Below are positions 1-7,338 of a stretch of 39,204 bases of DNA, piece after piece; the stretch's first letter is position 1, and each line of letters opens with the position of its first letter. The stretch covers positions 1 through 39,204 of the forward strand of contig CALAOR010000059.1 in assembly GCA_937889595.1 (NCBI GenBank). The letters are read 5' to 3'. The notes beneath the pieces were generated by a model. The model did not search any database and was not told the origin of the DNA. It saw only the letters and a list, made by a program, of their open reading frames with translations. Both the position numbers and the translations under genes were made by a program. Origin of the DNA: an uncultured bacterium (GTDB lineage: Bacteria; Oederibacteriota; PGYV01; Palsa-1178).

Positions 1-84
1 CCGAACAAAACCACGGTTTTTATGAGCAAAGAACTCCTTGCCTTTGGAAACATTGATGATGGGTACAGCGGACGTATGAAATAG
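1..84 (+). CDS. C-terminal fragment of an unidentified protein
   Basis: Frame 1 is open from the window edge to a TAG at 82-84 and gives 27 residues ending in DDGYSGRMK. No family can be recognised from so short a tail. It lies in the same AT-rich sequence as the defence genes and on the same strand, so it may be the end of another island gene. It could also be a chance open frame. Confidence 0.35.
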   Translation, partial: PNKTTVFMSKELLAFGNIDDGYSGRMK

Positions 85-458
85 TGGAGGATTTAGTTAA
101 TAATTATCAACTCTCAATTCAAGGTGTGACCCCTTCAATCCTTAGCTGATTTAGTTCAATCGGCAAAAATGGGCATTTATGCGCAATAATTTTTAGGGCA
201 TATGACGAATGAAATATGAAAAATTGTAGTAAAAGTAAAAAAACATGCCGAGTAATTGCCGGATAATAATTTATAAACGCCGAAACAAAAAATAACAATC
301 CCGAGTTAAAAACCGAATAATAACCTAAAATTCTTTTAATAAAGAAAATTAAAAAACAATATCAGTTCATTTAGTATCAATGACTATCTCTTGTAATTAT
401 TACAGAATTTGTTAAAATGCAATTGATATAGGGCATGTCATAAATGAGGAGATGGGAA
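85..458. other. AT-rich intergenic region before the GHKL ATPase gene
   Basis: About 370 bases, very AT-rich, with stops in all frames and no RNA gene or clear hairpin that I can see. A weak promoter-like pair (TTGTAA at 391-396, 16 bp, TAAAAT at 413-418) lies just upstream of the next gene, but it is a poor match and not listed separately. A GAGGAG ribosome-binding site at 446-451 decides the start of the following CDS. Confidence 0.5.
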
Positions 459-2039
459 ATGGAACCAACAGGAAACCTTGATGCTACACCTTCCAAAAGA
501 GTATTTCTATCAATTATGGCAGATTACGATTTAAATACCGCCATATGCGAACTTATTGATAACGCACTAGATATTTGGATGCTAAATGGCAAAAAGGATT
601 TAATAAAGATAAATATAGAAACAGATCTAAATCAACAAAGAATTATCGTTAGTGATAATGCAGGCGGTGTAAGCGAGGAAGAACTTGAAGTCTTGGTAAG
701 CCCAGGCAGAAGCACGAATGATAACACGCAAGAAATAATAGGGATTTTTGGGGTGGGAACAAAACGCGCAGTCATCGCTCTTTCACAAGACATAAAGATA
801 ACTACAAGACATAATGATAATCAAACCTTTGCAATAATAATTGATGAAAATTGGTTGGCTTCTGAAGATTGGAAGTTACCAAAGTATAAAACTGACAGTA
901 TAAGTACTGGTAGTACTTTGATCGAAATGCAGAGATTAAGACTTGTGTTAGATAAAGAAAAAATCAGTGATTTGGAAAATCACATTGCCTATACCTATGC
1001 CCACTTTTTATCTAATAGTTTAGTTGACATTAGATTAAACAATAAAAAAATAAGTCCGATGTTTTTTGAACAATGGTCATTTCCGCCAGATTACACTCCC
1101 AAAAAGCAACATGGAACAATGCTTTTTAATTCAGAAGAAATCAAATTTGAAATAATGGCTGGTTTAAGTGAAGAATCAAGCGCAAGTGGAGACTACGGAG
1201 TATATTTTTATTGCAACGAACGATTAATTGCGAAAGCTGTAAAGGATTATGATGTTGGATTCACCAAAGGTGTAGCCGGTATGCCTCATCCATTAATTTC
1301 ATTAATGAAGGTGATTGTGAATTTGAATGGTAAGCCACATTTGATGCCTTGGAATAGTAGTAAGTCAAATATTGATTATAAAAATCCAGTATTTTCCATA
1401 TTGAGAAAGTATTTGTTAGAAGTAGTAAAAACTTATTCTTCATTATCAAGAAGGCTTTCTACAGGCGGCGGTTGGCCAGAAACTGTTTATAAGTATAAAA
1501 TCGGAAAAATTGATGAAATTGACTTGGGAGTTGTAAACGAAGATACGAAGTTATACTTACCGATTTTGCCAAAATCAAAACCAAGATATGCAGATTTAGT
1601 AGAAAGATCAAATAAGTCGGTGATTAAGAATAAACCATGGGCAAAAGGGCTTTGTGAGGGGATAGTTGCGGCAGACTTGATTTTTAAGCAAAAAAATATG
1701 GAACAAAAGAACAGGATCTCTTTGATTATTCTTGATAGTACTTTAGAAATAGCTTTTAAGGAGTACTTAGTTAATGATAGTGGGAATGCATATGGAAATG
1801 TCAAACTGTTAAATATTTTCAACAATAGACACGAGGTACATAAAGAAATAAAGAATTGTAAAGATATTAAAATTTCAGACGGGGATTGGAAAAAAATTGT
1901 GTATTTTTATAATATGCGTTGTAATCTTGTTCATGAAAAATCTAGCGTGGGTATTAACGATAATGAAATTCAAGATATGCATGCTTTAGCTTCAAAAATC
2001 CTCAATAAACTATTTAAGCTTAAATTGAATGATTTGTAA
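459..2039 (+). CDS. GHKL (MORC/MutL-like) ATPase with C-terminal HEPN-like motif
   Basis: A 526-residue putative defence ATPase. The N-terminal GHKL (HSP90/MutL/MORC) ATP-binding fold shows the N box ELIDNALD (E31, N35), the DNAGG box near residues 67-70 and the glycine lid GIFGVGTK near 95-102. The middle part (about 110-330) looks like the transducer region that follows the ATPase core in MutL/MORC proteins. The C-terminal part (about 400-526) is helical and contains RCNLVH (R487 to H492), the Rx4H signature of HEPN RNases and HEPN-like domains. Start: ATG 459 has GAGGAG seven bases upstream; an in-frame ATG at 444 lies before that site and is less likely. The gene ends 226 bp before a D12 methyltransferase, and MORC-like GHKL ATPases are known to occur in restriction-modification loci. 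I infer a sensor ATPase with an RNase or substrate-binding effector. The HEPN call rests on one motif and its helical context. Confidence 0.8.
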   Translation: MEPTGNLDATPSKRVFLSIMADYDLNTAICELIDNALDIWMLNGKKDLIKINIETDLNQQRIIVSDNAGGVSEEELEVLVSPGRSTNDNTQEIIGIFGVGTKRAVIALSQDIKITTRHNDNQTFAIIIDENWLASEDWKLPKYKTDSISTGSTLIEMQRLRLVLDKEKISDLENHIAYTYAHFLSNSLVDIRLNNKKISPMFFEQWSFPPDYTPKKQHGTMLFNSEEIKFEIMAGLSEESSASGDYGVYFYCNERLIAKAVKDYDVGFTKGVAGMPHPLISLMKVIVNLNGKPHLMPWNSSKSNIDYKNPVFSILRKYLLEVVKTYSSLSRRLSTGGGWPETVYKYKIGKIDEIDLGVVNEDTKLYLPILPKSKPRYADLVERSNKSVIKNKPWAKGLCEGIVAADLIFKQKNMEQKNRISLIILDSTLEIAFKEYLVNDSGNAYGNVKLLNIFNNRHEVHKEIKNCKDIKISDGDWKKIVYFYNMRCNLVHEKSSVGINDNEIQDMHALASKILNKLFKLKLNDL

Positions 2040-2081
2040 AAAGTAATTTTAGGTTATTTGAAAAACGCACTGTATAAACCA

Positions 2082-2110
2082 TTGACAACAAAGCATACAA
2101 AGTGTATAAT
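2082..2110 (+). promoter_or_regulatory. Consensus sigma70-type promoter before the restriction-modification genes
   Basis: TTGACA (2082-2087), a 17-bp spacer and TATAAT (2105-2110) form a perfect consensus promoter. Transcription would begin near 2117 and leave a leader of about 150 nt before the methyltransferase ATG at 2266. The downstream operon can thus be expressed independently of the GHKL gene. I see no C-protein box or obvious hairpin in the leader. Confidence 0.75.
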
Positions 2111-2265
2111 TGATTAAAGATGAGTTTGCTGATTAATGATGAAAAATTAAGTTTAACTTTATAATTACTAGAACAAAAACGATTGATTAATTGAATATTT
2201 AGTATAAACTATAGGAGTTTTGTATTTCTAGGATATTACAAACTACTTTAGATTACGGGTGAAAG

Positions 2266-3105
2266 ATGATAAAAAATGCACTAGCACAGCCATTTTTAAA
2301 GTGGGCAGGTGGAAAAAGATATTTGGTTCCAGAGATACGAAAGAGACTCCCCAAAGGTTATAAAACATATTATGAGCCTTTTCTTGGTGGAGGTGCCGTT
2401 TTTTTTGCATTACAACCCCCAAAAGCGGTAGTAAACGATTTAAACTCTGAAATCATCAACGTTTATAAATCCGTCAAAGATAATGTTGATAAATTAATAA
2501 TTGAATTGAAAAAACATAAGAATGAATCCGATTATTTTTACGACTTAAGGTGTCTTGATAGAGATGAAAAGAAATTTAGCAAGTTGTCAAGTGTTCAAAA
2601 AGCAGCTCGAATTATTTATTTAAATAAAACTTGCTTTAATGGGTTATTCCGAGTAAATAGTCAAGGACAATTCAACGCTCCATTTGCAAATTATAAAAAT
2701 CCTAATTTTGTTAATAAAGAAGTGTTAAAGGCTGTAAGTAATTTATTAAATACCAGCGAGATAGAAATTTGTAATGAAAGTTATGAAAAAATGATAGGTA
2801 AGATACAGAAAGGTGATTTCGTTTATATAGATCCACCGTACGATCCGGTTTCTGACACAGCTTCATTCACGGGTTATAATCTCGAAAGATTTGATAGAGA
2901 AGAACAAAAAAAATTGAAGTCTTTTTGTGATACTCTTGATGAAAAAGGCGCATATTTTTTACTTTCGAATTCTTCTACTAACTTCATTAAGAAACTTTAT
3001 TCAGCTTACACGATCGATCTTGTTAAAGTACCAAGGATGATCAATTCCGATGCATCAAAGCGCGGAAAAGTAGATGAAGTGTTAGTGAGAAATTATGAAG
3101 TCTGA
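2266..3105 (+). CDS. dam: D12-class (Dam/DpnM-type) DNA adenine N6-methyltransferase
   Basis: A 279-residue adenine methylase of the D12 class, a normal length for the family. The order is the alpha-class order. It shows QPFLKWAGGK at residues 8-17 (a SAM-binding feature of Dam-like enzymes), FLGGGAVF at about 39-46 (motif I) and the catalytic DPPY at 189-192 (motif IV), followed by FTGYN and the F-D-x-E-x-Q helix typical of Dam. The central part is the target recognition region. It transfers a methyl group from SAM to adenine N6. Many D12 enzymes methylate GATC, but specificity cannot be read off here. Its last 11 bp overlap the next gene, a PD-(D/E)XK endonuclease, so it is very likely the protective half of a type II restriction-modification system. 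Base composition is AT-rich like the rest of the island. Confidence 0.93.
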   Translation: MIKNALAQPFLKWAGGKRYLVPEIRKRLPKGYKTYYEPFLGGGAVFFALQPPKAVVNDLNSEIINVYKSVKDNVDKLIIELKKHKNESDYFYDLRCLDRDEKKFSKLSSVQKAARIIYLNKTCFNGLFRVNSQGQFNAPFANYKNPNFVNKEVLKAVSNLLNTSEIEICNESYEKMIGKIQKGDFVYIDPPYDPVSDTASFTGYNLERFDREEQKKLKSFCDTLDEKGAYFLLSNSSTNFIKKLYSAYTIDLVKVPRMINSDASKRGKVDEVLVRNYEV

Positions 3106-4381
3106 ACCAAAAAATGAATTATCTTGGAATGAGATATTTAGCGATCTTGATATATTAAATGAAATATTACAAAAAGGTAATTATGTTATAACATCAAAAC
3201 ATATTAACAAGTACAGAGAAAGCAGATTGATGACAAAATTTGACCACGAAGTAAATCTTCCAACAATTTTTAAAAAGAACAACCTGTCAATACTTCCTGT
3301 AAGTAGAGGCAGTTATGTAATAGCAAAATTTGAAGCTTATCAAAAAGTGAACTATTCAAAAATGGAACCAATCCCAATGCCAAAACGTGCGGATTTAGAA
3401 TCCCTCGATTATAATAATATTTATTCAGAAGCATCGGCTATTAATTGTGCATTTTTGAGTGGGATTTTATTCGATCTAATCGGGGAGGATTGTGAATTAA
3501 CGGTTAGCGGAAGGATGTCTAGTAAAAGTTTTGATTTTAATATAAAAACAAAAACGGTAGAACGATTTAGAAAAATGGAAATAAAGAATAGTCAATGTGA
3601 AATAGATGCCGGATTTGAAAGCAAATCGAAATTAATTATTTTGGAAGCAAAAAATGAGAAATGTAAAGATTTTTTAATAAGGCAAATTTACTACCCCTAC
3701 AGGCTTTGGAAAAGTAAAATAAAAAAACAAGTCATTCCAGTGTTTATGACATTCAGCAACGATGTTTACACATTCTTTATATACAAATTCACTGATGATT
3801 CTAATTATAATTCGCTAAAATTGATCAAGCAAAAAAGTTATACAATTGAGTCTGAACCGATTAATATAGAAGATATAAAAAGAATTTTAAAGACACTTAC
3901 AATTGAGCCGGAACCTGAGGTTCCATTTCCTCAGGCAGATAAATTTGAAAGGGTTGTGGATTTGCTTGGGTTGTTGATGGACAAAAACCTGTCAAAAGAC
4001 GACATAACTTCGAAATATAATTTTGACGAACGCCAAACAAGTTATTACACAACTGCTGCAAGATATCTTGGACTGATCAAGAAATATAAGGACAAAAAAA
4101 ATGTACTTCATTTTTCTTTAAATGAATCTGTAAGAAAAAAGCTTTTGTTGCCAAAAAAAAATAAGGATTTGGAATTTGTTAAAAGTATATTAATTCACAA
4201 ACCATTTAATTTAACCCTGAAGAAATACCTGGAGAATTCGCAACCTCCCAAAATACAAGATATAGTGAATGTTATGAAAGATAGTAATTTATACCAAGTT
4301 GATTCGGATGTAACATATCGAAGAAGAGCGCAAACTGTATTAAAATGGACGGAGTGGATAATTGGCTTATTTGATAATTGA
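3095..4381 (+). CDS. Type II restriction endonuclease, PD-(D/E)XK fold with C-terminal winged helix
   Basis: A 428-residue putative restriction enzyme paired with the upstream methylase. The nuclease centre is visible as D171 (in EIDAGFE) followed by a hydrophobic strand and E184-A-K186 in ILEAKNE, which is the D-x(n)-E-x-K arrangement of PD-(D/E)XK nucleases. Residues about 290-350 (SKDDIT, then RQTSYYTTAARYLGLI) look like a winged-helix DNA-binding domain, probably for target recognition. The start codon lies inside the end of the methylase gene (11-bp overlap), so the two are translationally coupled and the methylase is made first. No cleavage specificity can be assigned. Alternative: a nuclease of another conflict system that happens to lie next to a methylase; the overlap makes this less likely. 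Confidence 0.8.
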   Translation: MKSEPKNELSWNEIFSDLDILNEILQKGNYVITSKHINKYRESRLMTKFDHEVNLPTIFKKNNLSILPVSRGSYVIAKFEAYQKVNYSKMEPIPMPKRADLESLDYNNIYSEASAINCAFLSGILFDLIGEDCELTVSGRMSSKSFDFNIKTKTVERFRKMEIKNSQCEIDAGFESKSKLIILEAKNEKCKDFLIRQIYYPYRLWKSKIKKQVIPVFMTFSNDVYTFFIYKFTDDSNYNSLKLIKQKSYTIESEPINIEDIKRILKTLTIEPEPEVPFPQADKFERVVDLLGLLMDKNLSKDDITSKYNFDERQTSYYTTAARYLGLIKKYKDKKNVLHFSLNESVRKKLLLPKKNKDLEFVKSILIHKPFNLTLKKYLENSQPPKIQDIVNVMKDSNLYQVDSDVTYRRRAQTVLKWTEWIIGLFDN

Positions 4382-4442
4382 TAAAATAGGGGAAGATAAA
4401 TATTAGGCTTAAGCACTGATTGAAATGGATATGAGGTGTACA

Positions 4443-5288
4443 ATGAACATACGAACGTACCATTCAAGTGATGTTGTTAATGAAACTGCAAGCCCGAACC
4501 AATACGGTACGATTAAAAATACAGACAAAATTTATCTTGAAAATAATGAATTAGAGGACATTAAACTTGAACAAACTACGATTTGGTCATTTCCAAAGAG
4601 AGGTAATTGGTCGACGCATAAAGGAAATTTTCGCGGTAATTGGGCACCTCAAGTTCCTAGAAATTTAATTCTTATGTACTCAAACGAGAGAGAAACAGTT
4701 CTTGATCCCATGGTGGGTTCCGGAACAACTCTTATTGAGTGCAAACTTTTAAATCGTAACGCAATTGGTTATGATATCAACCCGGAAAATGTGCAATTAA
4801 CAAAACAAAGATTGAATTTTGAAGGTTCGGACTCAAATGTAATCGTTGAGGTTGGAGATGCGAGGAAGTTAAGCAAAATAGAAAATGAATCAATAGACTT
4901 AATTACAAATCATCCACCATATGCAAATATTATTCAATATAGTAATGGCATGCTTGAAGGTGATTTGTCAAATATAAGTGATATTAATAGATTTTGCGAT
5001 GAAATAGAGTTGGTGGCAATTGAGTTTTTTCGAGTATTAAAACCAGGCAAATTTTGCGCCATTCTTATTGGTTCTACACGTAAAAATGGGATGTTTATTC
5101 CAATTCCGCATATGGTGCTAGACAGATTTTTGAGAGTTGGATTTGTTTTGAAAGAAGAAATTATTAAACAACAGCATAATTGTGGTTCAAATCAGTACTG
5201 GGGCTCTCGGTCGGCAAGATTTAATTTTCTATTAATAATGCATGAACATCTATTTGTTTTTAAAAAAGGAGAAAAGAATGGAAAATAA
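4443..5288 (+). CDS. DNA methyltransferase (N4-cytosine/N6-adenine type), first gene of the MTase-ParB-PRTase module
   Basis: A 281-residue SAM-dependent DNA methyltransferase. It shows FPKRGNW and FRGNWAPQVPRNLI near 50-76, motif I DPMVGSGTT at 88-96, an acidic residue in GYDINPEN after strand 2, and motif IV as NHPPY at 156-160. The usual first residue of the (D/N/S)PPY motif is histidine here. That might be a family variant, because everything else is well kept. A GAGGTG site at 4432-4437 supports ATG 4443 over the in-frame ATG at 4425. The last 11 bp overlap the ParB-like gene, and the three genes 4443-7068 are contiguous with no room for promoters. It is unrelated to the D12 methylase upstream, so it probably modifies another sequence or serves the ParB/PRTase partners. 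Target base unknown. Confidence 0.85.
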   Translation: MNIRTYHSSDVVNETASPNQYGTIKNTDKIYLENNELEDIKLEQTTIWSFPKRGNWSTHKGNFRGNWAPQVPRNLILMYSNERETVLDPMVGSGTTLIECKLLNRNAIGYDINPENVQLTKQRLNFEGSDSNVIVEVGDARKLSKIENESIDLITNHPPYANIIQYSNGMLEGDLSNISDINRFCDEIELVAIEFFRVLKPGKFCAILIGSTRKNGMFIPIPHMVLDRFLRVGFVLKEEIIKQQHNCGSNQYWGSRSARFNFLLIMHEHLFVFKKGEKNGK

Positions 5289-6261
5289 CAATCATGAATT
5301 AGCAAATGTTGTCTATTCTGATTTAAAAGCAAATCCTTACAATCCACGTGAATTATTTGACCGGAAGGAAATAGACATTCTGAAAGATTCGATAAAAAAT
5401 GTTGGCGTATTGGTTCCTTTACTTGTATATAAAAGAAATAAAGATGCCAAACTTATTATTATGGATGGAGAAAGACGATGGAGATGTGTTCGTGAATTGA
5501 TAGAAGAATATCCGAGTGAAAAAAACAAGTGGGAAAAAATTCCAGTAAATATTATTCCGGAACCAGATATGGTAAATAATATTTTACGAATGTTTAATAT
5601 TCATAATGTTAGACAACCGTGGGAACTGATGCCGACAGCGCTCAAACTTGATGTAATAATGAATAAGTTAAAAGAAAGAAATGATGATAAGATTGCAAAA
5701 CTAACTGGATTGTCTCCGACTAATGTTAGAAGGTGTAAGATTTTATTAACTTTTTCCAATTCGTATCAAGAAATGATGATGCATCCAGATCCTGAAAAAA
5801 GAATCAAAGCAGATTTTTTTATAGAACTGTATCCATTGTTGTCATTGATTAGTAAAAATCTTCCAAACATCTCGCGAAAATATGATGGAGATAAAATAAC
5901 TCAAATTTTTCTTGATAAATATATTGCTAAAACATTTAGCAATGTTATTGGTTTTCGGGATTTAACCGATACCATTAGACAATTGAAGAATGGTTTGATT
6001 GGTTTACATGAATGTGAGAAGTTTTTTATTAGCATTTTAGAATCTGACGTTGAGATAAATAGTCTTGTAAAACAAAATTCTTCTAGTTTAAAGAAAGCGG
6101 AAAAATTTCAAAAAACGGTTGAAGCCATGAATAACGAAATTAAAATCTTTGATCCGCTGACAGTTAGAGAACGTGACAAAATTCAGGATTTGCTAGAAGG
6201 TTTGATGAAATCAATTCAAGCCAAGTTAGTGGAATTGGAACATTTTGAGGATAAAGATTAA
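5278..6261 (+). CDS. ParB-like nuclease/CTPase-domain protein
   Basis: A 327-residue protein with an N-terminal ParB/Srx fold. It begins with NPYNPRE near residue 21, continues through LVPLLVYK, and has the ParB box MDGERRWRC, the GERR motif used for CTP or nucleotide binding. Residues about 140-165 (KLTGLSPTNVRRCK) look like a KorB/ParB helix-turn-helix. The last 100 residues are helical and charged. The start is set by AAGGAG at 5266-5270 with ATG 5278. An in-frame ATG at 5242 lies inside the preceding gene and has no site. It overlaps the methyltransferase by 11 bp and abuts the PRTase gene with zero spacing. No ParA neighbour is present, so a chromosome or plasmid partition role is unlikely. 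A DNA-recognising partner in a defence module is the better inference. Confidence 0.85.
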   Translation: MENNNHELANVVYSDLKANPYNPRELFDRKEIDILKDSIKNVGVLVPLLVYKRNKDAKLIIMDGERRWRCVRELIEEYPSEKNKWEKIPVNIIPEPDMVNNILRMFNIHNVRQPWELMPTALKLDVIMNKLKERNDDKIAKLTGLSPTNVRRCKILLTFSNSYQEMMMHPDPEKRIKADFFIELYPLLSLISKNLPNISRKYDGDKITQIFLDKYIAKTFSNVIGFRDLTDTIRQLKNGLIGLHECEKFFISILESDVEINSLVKQNSSSLKKAEKFQKTVEAMNNEIKIFDPLTVRERDKIQDLLEGLMKSIQAKLVELEHFEDKD

Positions 6262-7068
6262 ATGATTTCGCATTCGTTCTGGGCGCAACACAATAGCGAG
6301 ATTGATCGTTTGCATTTTAGATTTGCATCATTTAGGGGCGTTACCAAAGAGTCAATAATCGCTTGGTTAATTCAATTTGAAAGTGATGAGCATGCTGCGA
6401 TTGGGTTGAAATTGCTAGGTGCTGTTGATTACTATAACCAAATGAGAGTTATGAGTTCTTTTCATGTTTTGCACGGTATGATTGAGAGTAAATTGAGCAG
6501 AGTGGAAAGATATTATTGCGGATTTGGATATTCTGGTGAAAGCGGTTCCTCTTTGGTTAGAGAATTCAGGCAGGCCATTAACGAATCGTCGGATGCTTAT
6601 CAATCAAAATATAAACATATGAACGACGTTCGTAATTTAAATACTGAATCCGAAGTTTATTTTATTATGATTGATGATGTTGTGGGCACCGGAGATCAAT
6701 CTAGAGGATATTTGGAGACACTGAAGGAAATCCTTCCAGATAACGTTAAATTGGTATTAGCACCTATTGTAATTCCGGCAGACACTGCTTATGCTCTTGA
6801 AAGTGATTATGAAGTAAAAATTATATCTCCGAATTATTTAGATGATACACATAAATTTTTTAGCAATCACTACACGTTGTTAACGGACGCGGAAAAAAGT
6901 GTTATTAAGTATTATTGTGAAAAGGCAGGCGAAATGCCAACGGGTTACGGTGACGCTCAACTCACCGTGGTTTTCTCTACGAAAATACCTGATAACACCG
7001 TGTCCGTTTTACGTTGTAATAATTCACGATGGAGAGGTCTCTTCACAAACGAGGTTTCATATTTTTAA
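6262..7068 (+). CDS. Phosphoribosyltransferase-like protein (PRTase-CE type)
   Basis: A 268-residue protein whose core is a type I PRTase fold. The PRPP-binding loop reads MIDDVVGTG (D138, D139, T143, G144), the hallmark (I/V)DDxxxTG. The tail SRWRGLF near the end resembles the conserved RW-x-LF close of PRTase-CE proteins, a class known from bacterial conflict systems. The N-terminal 100 residues lack similarity to nucleotide salvage PRTases, and no purine or pyrimidine gene is nearby. It starts with ATG directly after the ParB stop codon (TAAATG), so it is translationally coupled. It may ribosylate or sense a nucleotide or nucleic acid as effector of the module; this is inference. It is the last AT-rich gene before the base composition changes. 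Confidence 0.75.
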   Translation: MISHSFWAQHNSEIDRLHFRFASFRGVTKESIIAWLIQFESDEHAAIGLKLLGAVDYYNQMRVMSSFHVLHGMIESKLSRVERYYCGFGYSGESGSSLVREFRQAINESSDAYQSKYKHMNDVRNLNTESEVYFIMIDDVVGTGDQSRGYLETLKEILPDNVKLVLAPIVIPADTAYALESDYEVKIISPNYLDDTHKFFSNHYTLLTDAEKSVIKYYCEKAGEMPTGYGDAQLTVVFSTKIPDNTVSVLRCNNSRWRGLFTNEVSYF

Positions 7069-7180
7069 AATGTGGTTGAATGTTTTCAAGAAATACCACA
7101 TCGTTTGACAACCATTCTTTTAGCTGCCCCAAAAGGTTCAGCACCTCGTCCCGTCTGGCTCGCCATATATACAAAAAAGT

Positions 7181-7209
7181 CCTGGTGCCTGATCACCGGG
7201 GTTTTTTTC
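7181..7209 (+). terminator. Rho-independent terminator at the end of the defence island
   Basis: A hairpin formed by CCTGGTG and CACCGGGG with a short loop is followed by a run of seven T. It would stop transcripts of the MTase-ParB-PRTase operon. It also sits at the border where AT-rich island sequence gives way to GC-richer backbone. Confidence 0.8.
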
Positions 7210-7338
7210 ATATATGACAATATGCATATATAGGTATGGGAGAGGGATGATGCGCCGCGCACGGACCTGTTTTCTGGAACATTTGCATGTTATTTTCTGT
7301 CATATTGTTGTAATGTTATGATAATAAAAGGAGGAAAA

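Noticed and set aside
5278-6261. Plasmid partition (ParB) locus or origin
   Set aside because: No ParA, no parS-like palindromes and no replication gene nearby; it is coupled to a methylase and a PRTase.
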